Shown here in pieces: positions 10,426 through 20,436 of a stretch of 64,000 nucleotides of DNA (position 1 is its first letter; each line of letters starts with the position of its first letter). Source of the DNA: Dastarcus helophoroides (Eukaryota > Arthropoda > Insecta > Coleoptera > Bothrideridae); contig CM053336.1 in the NCBI GenBank assembly GCA_028583605.1, forward strand, positions 29,992,496-30,056,495, in the 5' to 3' direction. The notes under the pieces are model-generated. The model had not been told where the DNA came from. It did not search any database and worked only from the letters and a program-made list of their open reading frames with translations. The position numbers and the translations under genes were made by a program.

Positions 10426-11339
10426 AATTAGGACGTTTTCATAAATGAAGTTGCTTGTGTTAATTTTTATTTTTTGATTTCTTGTTACAATTAAAAGATA
10501 GTTTTGTGTTAGTTATTACAAGTTTAATGTTTGTTTTTGGTACTAAAATTTGAAAAATGTTCCTACCTTTATTTATTTATTTATATAAGGTTTAACAAAC
10601 ACTTAATTGCGATTTTATATCTTCAATTTAATCAATTAAACAGTTTTGGCTATTTGCACTTTATTTTCTGTATAATATAATTTTTGTTGATTGTTTTGAA
10701 ATTTGAAATTTAAATAGAAGTTTCTCTCAAGGGTTATGTTTTTTCTCTTTTTTATTGCTGGGGACAATTTTGTTTATAAAATAGAGCTCGTTTTTTTGGC
10801 GATAGAAATTATTAGAGGTTAGGAGTTTCCAGCAGCAAAACTTGGGACAAAAACGTCAATTTTCAGATCGAAGTATTTAAAAACAATGAAAATTTTCAAC
10901 CTAAACTTTAAATTCATGTACTTGTTACTTGAAAACCAAAACTTCAAACTCAAATTTTTGACTTTCACTTTAAATTTCGGAGACAGAGTTAAACGTTTAC
11001 TTCGGGTTTTAAAATGAAGAGAGGAACATCCAATTCAAAGTTCAAATGTGCAGTTTGGAAAAGAAATGCATCATTCAGAGAAACAACTCTTGATTTATAC
11101 AATAAAACTTTAAAGACTCGAAGTTATTACCAAATTTTCAATTTTAGTCACGGAGTTTCAACTTTTAAACCTCACAAGCAACGTTTCTTATGACGTTTTT
11201 GTGCGTACATTACGTAATGAATAGTTCTTATTCTGTAAAAGAAAACTACAAAAGACAAAAAGGGTTTTTAAAATTCTAAATAAGTTATTATAAATAGTAT
11301 TCCGGTCTTTAGGTTACTATTTTGAGTAGTATCTTGGAG

Positions 11340-11400
11340 TAGGTGATGAAGAGATTGGTTTTGGCGCCGAAAGTCATGCGTTCAAGTCCGACGAGTTCCA
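11340..11400 (+). repeat. tRNA-like (SINE-type) fragment
   Basis: GGTTTTGGCGCCGAAAGTC, ATGCGTTCAAGTCC (like a Pol III B box) and then a long T run that could serve as Pol III terminator. It resembles the minus-strand piece at 11998-12064. It does not fold into a good tRNA, so it is called a tRNA-derived relic only. Confidence 0.3.
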
Positions 11401-11997
11401 TTTTTTTTTGTTTTTTTTATCGATTTTTTTTAAATTTTTATGTTTTTGAATGCTTACCTTTTAATTAATGAATATATAATAAATCCAAATAACAGTCTGC
11501 TCACAAAAAAATGTCACAATGACCGCATTGTATGAAATAATTAATACTTTTAACTCTTTAGTTCAAACTGTCATCTAAAACTTGATGTGATTAATAAGTC
11601 CAGCTGCTCATTTATTTGTGCAACTGTAAATATATGTGAGGTTTTATTGCTTGCAAAAAAGATTAAGCTCTTGGTGTGAAACTTAAATGTTGATCACTTT
11701 TCTAGAAGCTGTAGAAGATCATGGATATTACGTTAGCAACAAGTTACACTTATTAATAAACAGTTAGACCTTTATAAACACCTCTTTAATACTTTAAGAG
11801 AAACTTTACATGGGAGTTCAAATTAAACGAAATCCTGAATGTTCGGATAATACTGAGTGATTCACGGAGTAGTTAGCACGATTATGCCAACGCATACTGC
11901 TGTTTAGATTCATTACATTACTATTAATAATTAGGTACGCATAAAAAACATCAAAAGTTAATAAATCTGTAAAAAATCAAAAAAAGAAGGAAGCGAC

Positions 11998-12064
11998 ACA
12001 CGTCGGATTCGAACGTATAACCTTTGGCGTTTTAATCGATCCCTTACCAACTAAGCTAGCGTTT
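11998..12064 (-). repeat. tRNA-like (SINE-type) fragment, inverted partner
   Basis: On the minus strand it reads TAGCTTAGTTGGTAAGGG, close to a Pol III A box, then AAAACGCCAAAGG and CGTTCGAATCCGACG, close to a B box. The anticodon stem is poor. It may be a SINE head or a decayed tRNA gene. It faces the fragment at 11340, about 600 bases away. Confidence 0.35.
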
Positions 12065-12987
12065 TATAAGTTGCAAAATTTTATGAAAGACTAAAACCGT
12101 AAAGTGTAAAAAACTATAGATATCTGATATAATTTATGACAACAACAGCGATTTCCAATTTTCATTCAAAAAGTACTTTTTCTAGAAATTCTTAAGTTGT
12201 CATCAAATTTTTCAGTGTGAAAATTTAAAATTGGAATGTTATTTATAAACGAAACTGTGATCGAAATAATTAAACATTTTAGTTCTAACGAAAAGTGTTT
12301 ATTAAACTTGGAAAAAACAATTCAAAATTCTAAATGTCGACGTTATAACTATAAATTTTATCTATTTGGGCTTCAACAGTTTAAAGGAGATAATGGAAAA
12401 AAATCAATATTTAACTTTAACATCAAAATTTGGGATTTAAATCTGAAATTTCAGCTGTTTTATTTACGTTTCAACTGTATCTCTAAATGTCCAGAAAAAA
12501 AAATCAAAATTTTAAATACAGAATTACAATTTCTAGTTGACATGAGAAATCAACAATAAGCAGCAAATAACTGGAAAACCTAGTGTTTCAAATTGCGCGC
12601 GGTGTTCTTTGCTTGCGCGCTCTGTCCTCTGTCATTCAACATTAATGTCAACCACGGCAAAATGGGGCATTTGTTTAATCAACAAGTCGACGATGCTGAA
12701 AAAGGGGAAACCTGGCTGGTCATATCAATATTATCTAAACATGGTAGAAATATTGTACATACTTATTGTTAATACAGTTTATCGATTGAAAAGTATATCA
12801 ATAACAGTGATGTCAATAACGTGAAAGTGAGCCGTGACCGATATTGACCAATACAAGATCGAAGGAGTACATAATATTTACTAGGCCCCATTTAATATTG
12901 CCTTCCAAGGTTGATAGGATTTTGTGTAAAGTCACATACATATTTGTCAGTTAACAATTACGTCAAATGTACCCTCATCTTTTTTAG

Positions 12988-13713
12988 TTTTAATTCTTTT
13001 AATGTGGAACAAGGAAAACCAAACTCAACAAGCAAGAATGACAAAAGGGATAATTAGACACAGATCTTCTTCAAGGAATTGAAAGTGGCAAAAATTCAGT
13101 GCTGTGTTTAAATCTGATGCAATTTCATGTGCAAATTCAAGTAATGTTAAACTTTATCTCGAGCTGCTCTTTTAATGATTCATGTTTAAAAACTCAGGGT
13201 ATGAAGTGTATTTGTAACACGAACTTTAGGAATTCAGCAAAACATGCATTGCAGCCGATTTTATTTTCCATGTTATTGACCTTAATTTCGCTCGATGCAT
13301 TATATATGCATTTTTGGGGGAATTTTACATGTTGCTCGAAAACAAATAACCATCTTTTTTTTAGTTTGAATTAGTTTAATGTGGAGCAAGGAAAACCTAA
13401 CTCAACAAGTAAGAATGACTAAAAGAATATTTAAATACAAATCTTCTTCAAAGAACTGGAAGTGGCAAAAATTTAGTGCTGTGTTTAAATCCGAAGCAAT
13501 TTCATATGCAAACCCAAGTGTTGTTAAACTGTATCTCAAGCTGATCGTTTAATGATTTCGTGCTTAAACTAAGTGTATGAAGTGTATTTGTAATTCTAAC
13601 CCTAAGAATTCGGGAACATGCATTGCAGCTCATTTTAGTATCCATGTTATTAAACTTATTTTCACTTTGTGTATATTATATGCATTTTTAAGGAAATTTT
13701 ACATGTCATGCTC
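12988..13713 (+). repeat. tandem duplication, two units of about 350-375 bp
   Basis: Unit 1 (about 12988-13362) and unit 2 (about 13363-13713) share long blocks such as AATGTGGAACAAGGAAAAC / AATGTGGAGCAAGGAAAAC, AGTGCTGTGTTTAAATC, GTATGAAGTGTATTTGTAA and ACATGCATTGCAGC. Identity is roughly 80 per cent by eye. The frame at 13099-13374 falls inside unit 1 and is not conserved in unit 2, so it is not called as a gene. Confidence 0.75.
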
Positions 13714-14344
13714 AAAAACCAGTATAAATCTGTGAAATAGATGTTCTATAAATAGTTCTTTGGTAGGTGTAAGTGTACCTAGGTGTATACCTTGATAGAC
13801 TGACTTAATTTTGTTTTGAAGAAATGATCCAGTATTTTACAAGTGTTACATTTAGCATGTAATTGCGATTTGCATTATTAATTAGATGTAAAATTATTAT
13901 TTGTTGTTAATTTTATTTTAAAACTGGACAGATAAATAAAAATTTATTTTAATTATTGCATTTTATTTTTCTTTTGTAGATTATAAATTATAACTAAAGC
14001 TATGAGCTTCATAGATAGCTTTTTATATGTAGTGTTTTTTCTAATTTTTTTTTTCGAATTTGGTAGTTACATAACTGGTAACATCCTCATTCTATTTTTC
14101 TCATATGACAAGATTAACATATCATTGAAAAATAATTAGGTAAAGTTGATCGTTGCAATGTTGTTGAATCAATGATATTTTTAATACTCGTGTAATGAAA
14201 CGTTGAAATTCAAATAAAAAGAATATACTTTTCTGGCTCCTGATAAAACTTTTTTAAATAACAATAACAACAACAAAAAACATTTTATAACCCTTTCCTC
14301 CTCCCAAATATTAATATGGATAACAAACTTGATTCAATTTTCAT

Positions 14345-14585
14345 TATTGGCTTAACAGCTATTTAAAAATTGAAAAACAAATCTTGTCCCCTGAAACCAA
14401 GAAAGATTTAAAAACAAAACAAAGGTTGCTCTAACGCGCTTCGACAGCCAAGCTATCATCAGAGAAATACTTACTGATAGCTCGGCTGCCGAAAAGCGTT
14501 AGAGCAGCCTTTGTTGTGTTTTTTAATCTTTCTTAATTTCAGGAGACAAGTTTTGCATTTCAATTTTTGAAGATAGCCAAGGACC
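14345..14585. mobile_element. MITE-like hairpin (two ~110-bp inverted arms)
   Basis: The left arm (about 14347-14462) and right arm (about 14470-14583) are near-complementary. Each contains a CTGAAA..AAGAAAGATT block, CAACAAAGG(T/C)TGCTCTAACGC and GCCAAGCTATC or its counterpart, leaving a tiny loop around AGAAATAC. No coding capacity. It breaks the duplicated segment (absent from the 10.1-11.2 kb copy), so it is probably a later insertion. Superfamily not identified. Confidence 0.6.
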
Positions 14586-16199
14586 AGTCTGTTGCACCAA
14601 AATTAACAGCTAACATAATCAAATTTTTGGGAAAGGGGGGGGGACTTTTTTATTCTATAAAGTACAGCTCGTATTTTTGTCGATAGAAATTAGGGCTAAC
14701 GATGTCGCGGATGTCAGTTTTCCCGCAGCAAAATGCGAAACAGCAATCAAGTTAAAAATAAAATTTATTAACAAGTTCCAAAAATTTCCATGCTGAACTT
14801 TAAATTAAAAATTTTTGCTTGAAAATCAAACTCTAAAACCTAAAATTTCGAATTTTATTTCAACATTTCAGAAAAACAGTTTAATGTTTGTTTCCAAATT
14901 TAAAATTTTTACATCTACATGTTAAGATTTCGAGTTTTTGCTCAAAATTTCAAATTCAGTCCAAAAATCTCCGGAAAGCTCAACTTTAAAATTTAAATTT
15001 CAACTGAAGTTCCAAATCCCAATTTTAAGTTCGTGTAAAATAAAGTTGAACTCTAAACTTAAAAGTTGCACTTTTTCTCGAATTTTGAATGTATACCTAT
15101 TCTGGAAATTGCTATTTTAATTACGACCTTTACTTCAAAATGTCGACTTTACAACAAAATTTTTACTTTCTCTGAAAATTTTGAAGTTTTCTACAATTTT
15201 TTTAGTTTGGAGGTGCAAATGTTCAAAACTGGAGAAATATTTTAATTTAATTATTTTATAAACGCAACTTTGATCAAAATATTCAAAAATTTGAGTTATA
15301 ATTAACCATAAGTTTGAAAAAAGTGTGAAATGTAAATTAAGCAAAAAATATCTAAATTGTAAATTGATAATGTTAAAATTTCAAGATTAGTGCGGCTTTT
15401 TTCAGTAAAGTGTTAAGATTTTGACTTTAAATGTATTGTAGATATTGAGGGAATATCAAAATTTTGAATTTTATTCTATAACCTTAGCTTTTTTTTTAAA
15501 TTTTAAGTATAACTTAAAATATTTAGAGGCAAATCAAAATTTCAAATATAAAATTAAAATTACTAGTTTATAAAAGAAATATTTAAAAAAATAAGTCGTG
15601 TTACATGAATTAAATATTCAGTAATAAAACAACAGGACGAATATCACATTTACCGTTTAAGTCATTATGAGAGTTTATTAGTTAGGTTTAAAAGTGCAGA
15701 TTGGAATATATATTCATGAAATTACATTATTAATAAGTAAATAAATATGTAAGATAACATTTCTATCGACACTTGTCAAAATCCAGAAAAGACCAACTGG
15801 ATAATTTTAGTGGTAAAAAATAGAGGTAGTTACAATTAATAAAATTATCTCATTTTTTTCAATTTTCTTTCTATATGAATAAATAGCAAAAAAACTAAAT
15901 ACCTTTAGATTTATTATATGACACTAAAAATTTAGAAACGTATGTTTGCCAGCTAATTTTCTTCTGTTCGTGTACTTTCATTTATTTCGTGAATAACCAT
16001 TTCAAGACCTTGATATTTCTGAATTAAAGCTCACTTTTTTTCGCGAATTAAACTAAAGTTAAAAATAATCAATAAAATGAAAATGCGTTAATTTCTAAAT
16101 GTCTAAATTTATAGTATGAACAGCTATTTTGTATGATATTCTACTAATTAACAAAAGTTATTTGCACGTTTTTCACTTTGTGTAGAATCCAAACTTATG

Positions 16200-16660
16200 T
16201 CTCATTGTAAATTTGAATTAATTTTACACCGCGCCGATTCGATTTACGCGGGCATTTGCAGGAATGAAACAGCGCGGAGGGGTAAACCTAGAGCTAAGTG
16301 TACTGAAGTTCTCATTGGTTTGTTCAAGAGAAATGCATTTATTAGAAGCATACGACGTTGCCGATATTTTGGAGGCTGGGTAAACCGCTAGCTTGAAATT
16401 TAGATACGCCTTGGCGATATACGAATCGATTGAAGCGACTCGTAGCGGCAAACGAGTAAACTTGATTTTATACGGCTATCCAAAAACCGGCAAGTTCACC
16501 TCCACCGTTTTTTTAGTGCAAACGCATCTAGGACCTATGTAGACCCCTCTGAGCTTGTTAAATGGACTGGTCACTCAGCGTCCGTATTTCGGACGCCGAG
16601 TTTCGCCGGACGCTGACTGACATTCAATTTTTACATTACGGAGGTTGACTTATACCCTAA
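16200..16660 (+). other. GC-richer island, unidentified
   Basis: Base composition is clearly higher in GC than the flanks. A plus-strand frame at about 16395-16535 reads RYALAIYESIEATRSGKR then LILYGYPKTGKF. This resembles a nucleotide-binding loop (GxxxxGK) but lacks the usual Ser or Thr after Lys and is bounded by stops. An inverted repeat GCGTCCG / CGGACGC lies at 16578-16596, with another CGGACGCTG at about 16607. I do not recognise the source. Confidence 0.3.
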
Positions 16661-17407
16661 ATAAATATACAGGGTGAGTCACTAAGCGGGAATCGGTCTT
16701 TGGTAGGCGTATCGTTTAAAATATCGAAAAATGTTTCAAATAAAAGCTGTTTGAAATAAGGTTTTCCACAACCTAAAATTATTGTCACATATGGCGGCCT
16801 TCCGGTTGCACCGGAAATGAACACAACTTTCTTATTTTAAATAGAACACCCTATGTATTTTTACATTTTTGGATTCCTTGTTAAAAATGAATATGAATTT
16901 ATTAAGACGACATAGGCCCTTAGTTGAACCGTTTTCACGTAATTTCATTTTTTTGGTTAAATTTGACGATTTCGGAGCTTGACGCCATTAACGATATTTT
17001 CCAAAAGCAATGACTCAGAGTTGTGTGGCATACGATTTTGGATTCAGGAAGAAATGGAGTATTTGTTTACGCCTTTGCTGTTAGCAAGATTTCTTAAATT
17101 TCTTCACATCCGTCGACTCAATTCTTCAGTTGTTCAAACATGCATAACTTAATTTTTTCAAATGGAACCACCTGTCTTGAATTATCTTATCGGATGCGAA
17201 ATTAAATTACCTGTTTTTTGATACCAGATATTGCCACCTCCGTTCAATAATTTTTGAGAAATTTAGAATTTTTAAAAAAAATTAATTAATTTCGTATTAT
17301 CGCGTTAGCCCTGGATGTCGCGGTTTTGTTTCGTCTCGTTTGTCCGGCAATAACTGACAGTTTACCTCATTGTTGTCGCGAGGTCTTGGTATTAGTACTG
17401 AAAGACT

Positions 17408-17622
17408 ATGTTTTCTCAAGAAGAATTGGTCGATATGGTTTACGCCTTGGGCAGTGCTGACAGAAATCCATTTCTTGTGTCAAGAATTTATGCCCAACGC
17501 TTTGCCGATCGGAGACATCCATATTCAGCGGCAATACGAGAAAAAGGAGCGTAGAAAACCAACGACGCATGAAGAAAACCAAGTTTTAGTAGCGGCTGCT
17601 GTTGTCCAAGATCTGCACTTAT
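17408..17622 (+). pseudogene. inverted copy of the transposase 5' end (foldback left arm)
   Basis: The plus-strand sequence from ATG 17408 repeats the start of the minus-strand transposase (FSQEELVDMVYALGSAD). It has a ~45-bp deletion that removes the AKLREKF helix and shifts the frame. It is part of the left foldback arm, not an independent gene. Confidence 0.75.
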
Positions 17623-17740
17623 GAACCAGAAGAATAAGTGTGACATTACAAATAAGCCAAAAATCGGTTTCATGATTGTTGTGTAAAAACAAGTTTCATC
17701 CGTATCACACCTAGCTAGTGCAAGAACTCAATCAAGCTGA

Positions 17741-18411
17741 CTAACAATCGATGCAGTTGTGTGAATGTTCATTGAAAAAGTGTGGTCCGACAAAAAGTCT
17801 TCCTATGACACCACCCCAAACATTCAGAGACCACCTATGCTGATGGTCTAAGGGTCTTATCCAATGAGGATTTTTAGTGTGGTAGTAATGGGAGTTGTGT
17901 CTTCCCACGAAGCCGTTCTTATGAAATGTACATTCGTCCGTAAATAGTACATTGTCCAAAAAGTCATTTTGTTCTTGTAGTTTTCGTAACGCCCACTCAC
18001 AAAACTGCATTCGGTTGTTGAAATCAGCTTGATTGAGTTCCTGTACTAGCTGGACACGATACGGATGAAACTTTTTTTTTACGCAAGATTCGTGAAACCG
18101 AGGTTTGACTTATTTGTAATTCCTTGCTTATTATTCTGGTACTTAAATGCGGATCTTGGACAACAGCAGCCGCTACTAAAACTTGGTTTTCTTCATGCGT
18201 CGTTGGTTTTCTACGCTCCTTTTTCTCCTATTTCGTACTACCAGTTCGCTCAAACTTCTCTCTCAATTTAGCGAATGCCGCTGAATTTGGATGTCTCCGA
18301 TAGGCAAAGCGTTGGGCATAAATTCTTGAGGCAAGAAATGGATTTTTGTCAGCACTGCCCAAGGCGTAAACCATATCGACCAATTCTTCTTGAGAAAACA
18401 TTGTCTTTCAG
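17741..18411 (-). pseudogene. Tc1/mariner-superfamily transposase, truncated (foldback right arm)
   Basis: On the minus strand the frame starts at ATG 18411: MFSQEELVDMVYALGSAD ... SRIYAQRF, then a Leu/Arg helix (AFAKLREKFERTG). This is the same DUF4817-type N terminus as the transposase at 7446-8516, though a different subfamily. A TAG follows, then the second helix-turn-helix (LSTRIISKELQISQTSVSRIL). A frameshift in a poly-A run precedes the catalytic part, FLDNVLFTDECTFHKNG (first Asp) and SLNVWGGVIG. The protein ends NEHSHNCIDC, where it runs into the inverted copy of its own gene, so the second and third catalytic Asp are missing. It cannot be active. Confidence 0.8.
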
Positions 18412-19136
18412 TACTAATACCAAGACCTCGCGACAACAATGAGATAAACTGTCAGTTATTGCCGGACAAACGAGACGAAACAAAACCGCGACATCCAGGG
18501 CTAACGCGATAATACGAAATTAATTAAATTTTTTAAAAAATTCTAAATTTCTCAAAAATTATTGGACGGAGGTGGCAATGTCTGGTACCAAAAAAAAGGT
18601 AATTTAATTTCGCATCCGATAAGATAATCCAAGATAGGTGGTTCTATTTGAAAAAATTAAGTTAGGCATGTTTGAACAACTGAAGAATTGAGTCGACGGA
18701 TGTGAAGAAATTTAAGCAATCTTGCTAACATCAAAGACGTAAACAAATACTCCATTTCTTTCTGAATCCAAAACCGTATGCCACACAACTCTGAGTCATT
18801 GCGTTTGGAAAATATCGTTAATGGCGTCAAGCTCCGAAATCGTCAAATTTAACCAAAAAAATTACATTACGCGAAAACGGTTCAACTAAGGGCCTATGTC
18901 GTCTTAATAAATTTATATTCATTTTTAACAAGGAATCGAAAAATGTAAAAATATATAGGGTGTTCTATTTAAAATAAGAAAGTTGTGTTCATTTCCAATG
19001 CAACTGGAAGGCCGCCATATTGGGCAATAATTTTAGGTTGTGGAAAACTTTATTTCAAACAACTTTTATTCAAAACATTTTTCGATATTTTGAACGATAC
19101 GCCTACCAAAGACCGATTCCCACTTAGTGACTCACC

Positions 19137-19139
<3 letters not shown>

Positions 19140-19168
<29 letters not shown>
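19140..19168. repeat. (TA)n microsatellite, right border of nested block
   Basis: About 14 TA units directly after the foldback element and before BEL gag resumes. It pairs with the tract at 9430-9457. Confidence 0.8.
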
Positions 19169-19169
<1 letters not shown>

Positions 19170-19170
<1 letters not shown>

Positions 19171-19433
19171 GTTATATCTGCAAATTCTGCTCTAGACGTT
19201 AACAGTAAGAAAGGACTTAAGCTGTCTACCACTGAATTAAAAAGATTTGGACATTATGTAAAAGAATGGCAACCATTTTGTGCACAGTTCCTGAAAATTA
19301 AAAATGTTGATGATATTGCTGATGAAGACAAATTCCAATGCCTTATCCAGGCTACTGTGCCAGATTCGAGGGTTCGTCTATCGGGTGAAAGTTTTCCACT
19401 CAAAAGCGATAATTATTCTACAGCCATTGATAG
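19170..19433 (+). pseudogene. BEL/Pao gag, central fragment
   Basis: The open frame encodes LKLSTTELKRFGHYVKEW then FCAQFLKI ... DEDKFQCLIQATVPDS and NYSTAIDSI, the standard central segment of BEL/Pao Gag. It is cut at 19433 by Gypsy copy 1. Removing that element together with one ATAG duplication places it in the same frame as the continuation at 23893 (LKACFERDNLLIENYVREL), which confirms that the two are halves of one gene. Confidence 0.85.
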
Positions 19434-19811
19434 TATAACGCAATGTAAATAGGTGAAATAGGATTTAGAATAGAATTGTAGAATTTAGTAAATAAAAAAA
19501 AACGTTTCTAGAAGGTTCTAATAAGGAAAAAGCGGCCGCGATAACGAAACAAACGCCAGATAAGCGTTCCAGAAGTTTCGGCATTCGATAAGCCTTATCT
19601 GCCAAAATTTCTGGAAGCCGGCGGCCAAAACTATAAAAAGGCGGTCGGCTTTCCCTCCAGTCAGTCAGTTAGAAGGAAGTGCAATAAGTTAGTTAGCAAT
19701 TAGTAAATAATTAGTGAGTTACTGTTCAGTTGAAGTGTGCCGAGTTAATTCAGTAATAAAGTGGGTATAATCTATCACGTGTATCAATTCGAACCGATAA
19801 CGCACGTAATA
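19434..19811 (+). repeat. Gypsy copy 1, 5' LTR
   Basis: 378 bp. Its first and last dinucleotides are TA and TA where the 3' LTR has TG and CA, presumably mutations. A TATA box (TATAAAAA, 19632-19639), a run of TCAGT initiator-like repeats 20-30 bases downstream, and a polyadenylation signal AATAAA (19755-19760) define U3, R and U5 in order. Confidence 0.9.
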
Positions 19812-19813
19812 TC

Positions 19814-19828
19814 TGGTGTCAGAAGCGG
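19814..19828 (+). promoter_or_regulatory. Gypsy copy 1 primer-binding site, tRNA-Leu-like
   Basis: TGGTGTCAGAAGCGG two bases after the LTR. It resembles the complement of a tRNA-Leu 3' end (TGGTGTCAGAAGTGG, from memory). The same sequence occurs after the LTRs of copies 2 (46347) and 3 (59713). Confidence 0.7.
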
Positions 19829-19969
19829 AATAATTCGTGTATTGTGCTTTATTACTTGAAAAAAAAATTGTGCCAGGTGCCGTAGTTGACTTTATCTCGG
19901 ACGTCTTAAACTGTTAAATAGTTTATACGAGGCGCGTCAAGTAAAATCTTGAATATTCTACTGCGCTTT

Positions 19970-20060
19970 ATGGATACGAGATTAAAATCGGCCAAAATGG
20001 AACAACAAATGCAAGCGTTATTCGCAATGTTTAAAGAACACGATGAAGAACGAAGGCGAA
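19970..20060 (+). pseudogene. Gypsy copy 1 gag, N-terminal stub
   Basis: From ATG 19970 the frame gives DTRLKSAKMEQQMQALFAMF then KEHDEERRR, matching copies 2 and 3, and breaks at about 20061 just where the charged repeat begins in the other copies. The rest of gag, the zinc knuckle and the protease are absent. Confidence 0.85.
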
Positions 20061-20436
20061 TGGGAATTATGGTTTTTTGTCCTGCGCTCGGGAATGTGAC
20101 AATCCACAAGCCATATTACAATTATTTGTAGACTTGACCCCACAAGAGTGTGCGTTTCAACCAGTTAGCATCTGGAGTCGGCAGACCAGGAGGAAAAAAA
20201 AACCCATGTCTCTGGTCTATTTTGTATACGGCGAGAAATCCAGAAACCCAATTTTTAGGAGGAGCACAGGCTCGTCAACTCCGTACACAAATAAACAAGC
20301 GCAAACCATTCAACGCCGAAATCGTAGACTATGAATTTTATGAAAATTTACAAACTGGTCAGGTAGGATGGCTGTTTATCTGGAAGAACTTGGAATGCAG
20401 CCATCAGCTAAATTTTTGTAAAAGCAGACAATGTCC
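20061..20436 (+). other. unidentified segment replacing gag-protease in Gypsy copy 1
   Basis: Sequence between the gag stub and pol has no counterpart in copies 2 or 3. Its longest frame (20150 on) encodes a Gly/Arg/Lys-rich, aromatic-containing peptide with LASGVGRPGGKKNPCLW, FLGGAQARQLRTQINKRK and QVGWLFIWKNLE. No ATG-to-stop gene is evident and no family is recognised. Composition is more even than the flanking DNA and suggests former coding sequence. It may be captured from another element or a host or viral transcript by template switching. Confidence 0.4.

Larger units (their letters stand above)
9458..16667. other. 7.2-kb non-coding block inserted in BEL gag
   Basis: No protein domain found. 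9460-9680 is less AT-rich and holds two diverged copies of a ~100-base unit (CTAACTCAGACTCC / TTTACTCAGACTCC, each followed by a TGAGCCTCCA motif). 9900-15600 is AT-rich and contains an old duplication (10080-11180 against about 13430-14960), a tandem ~370-bp repeat, two tRNA-like pieces and a hairpin element. 15600-16190 shows nothing. 16200-16660 has near-even base composition. The origin of the block is unknown; it may itself be several insertions. Confidence 0.5.
16670..19139. mobile_element. 2.47-kb foldback transposon (Tc1/mariner superfamily), near-palindrome
   Basis: Ends are CAGGGTGAGTCAC (16670) and GTGACTCACCCTG (to 19139), each flanked by TA. The left arm (16670 to about 17766) is the reverse complement of the right arm (about 17995 to 19139) over 1.1 kb, with few substitutions and a ~45-bp deletion in the left arm near 17535. 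Only about 230 bases in the middle are unique. Both arms carry the start of the transposase gene, so the element arose by inverted duplication of one half of an autonomous transposon. Confidence 0.9.

Noticed and set aside
19780..19800. LTR end containing TTCGAACC, like an inverted Pol III B box
   Set aside because: No A box at the right distance and no fold; part of U5 in all three copies.
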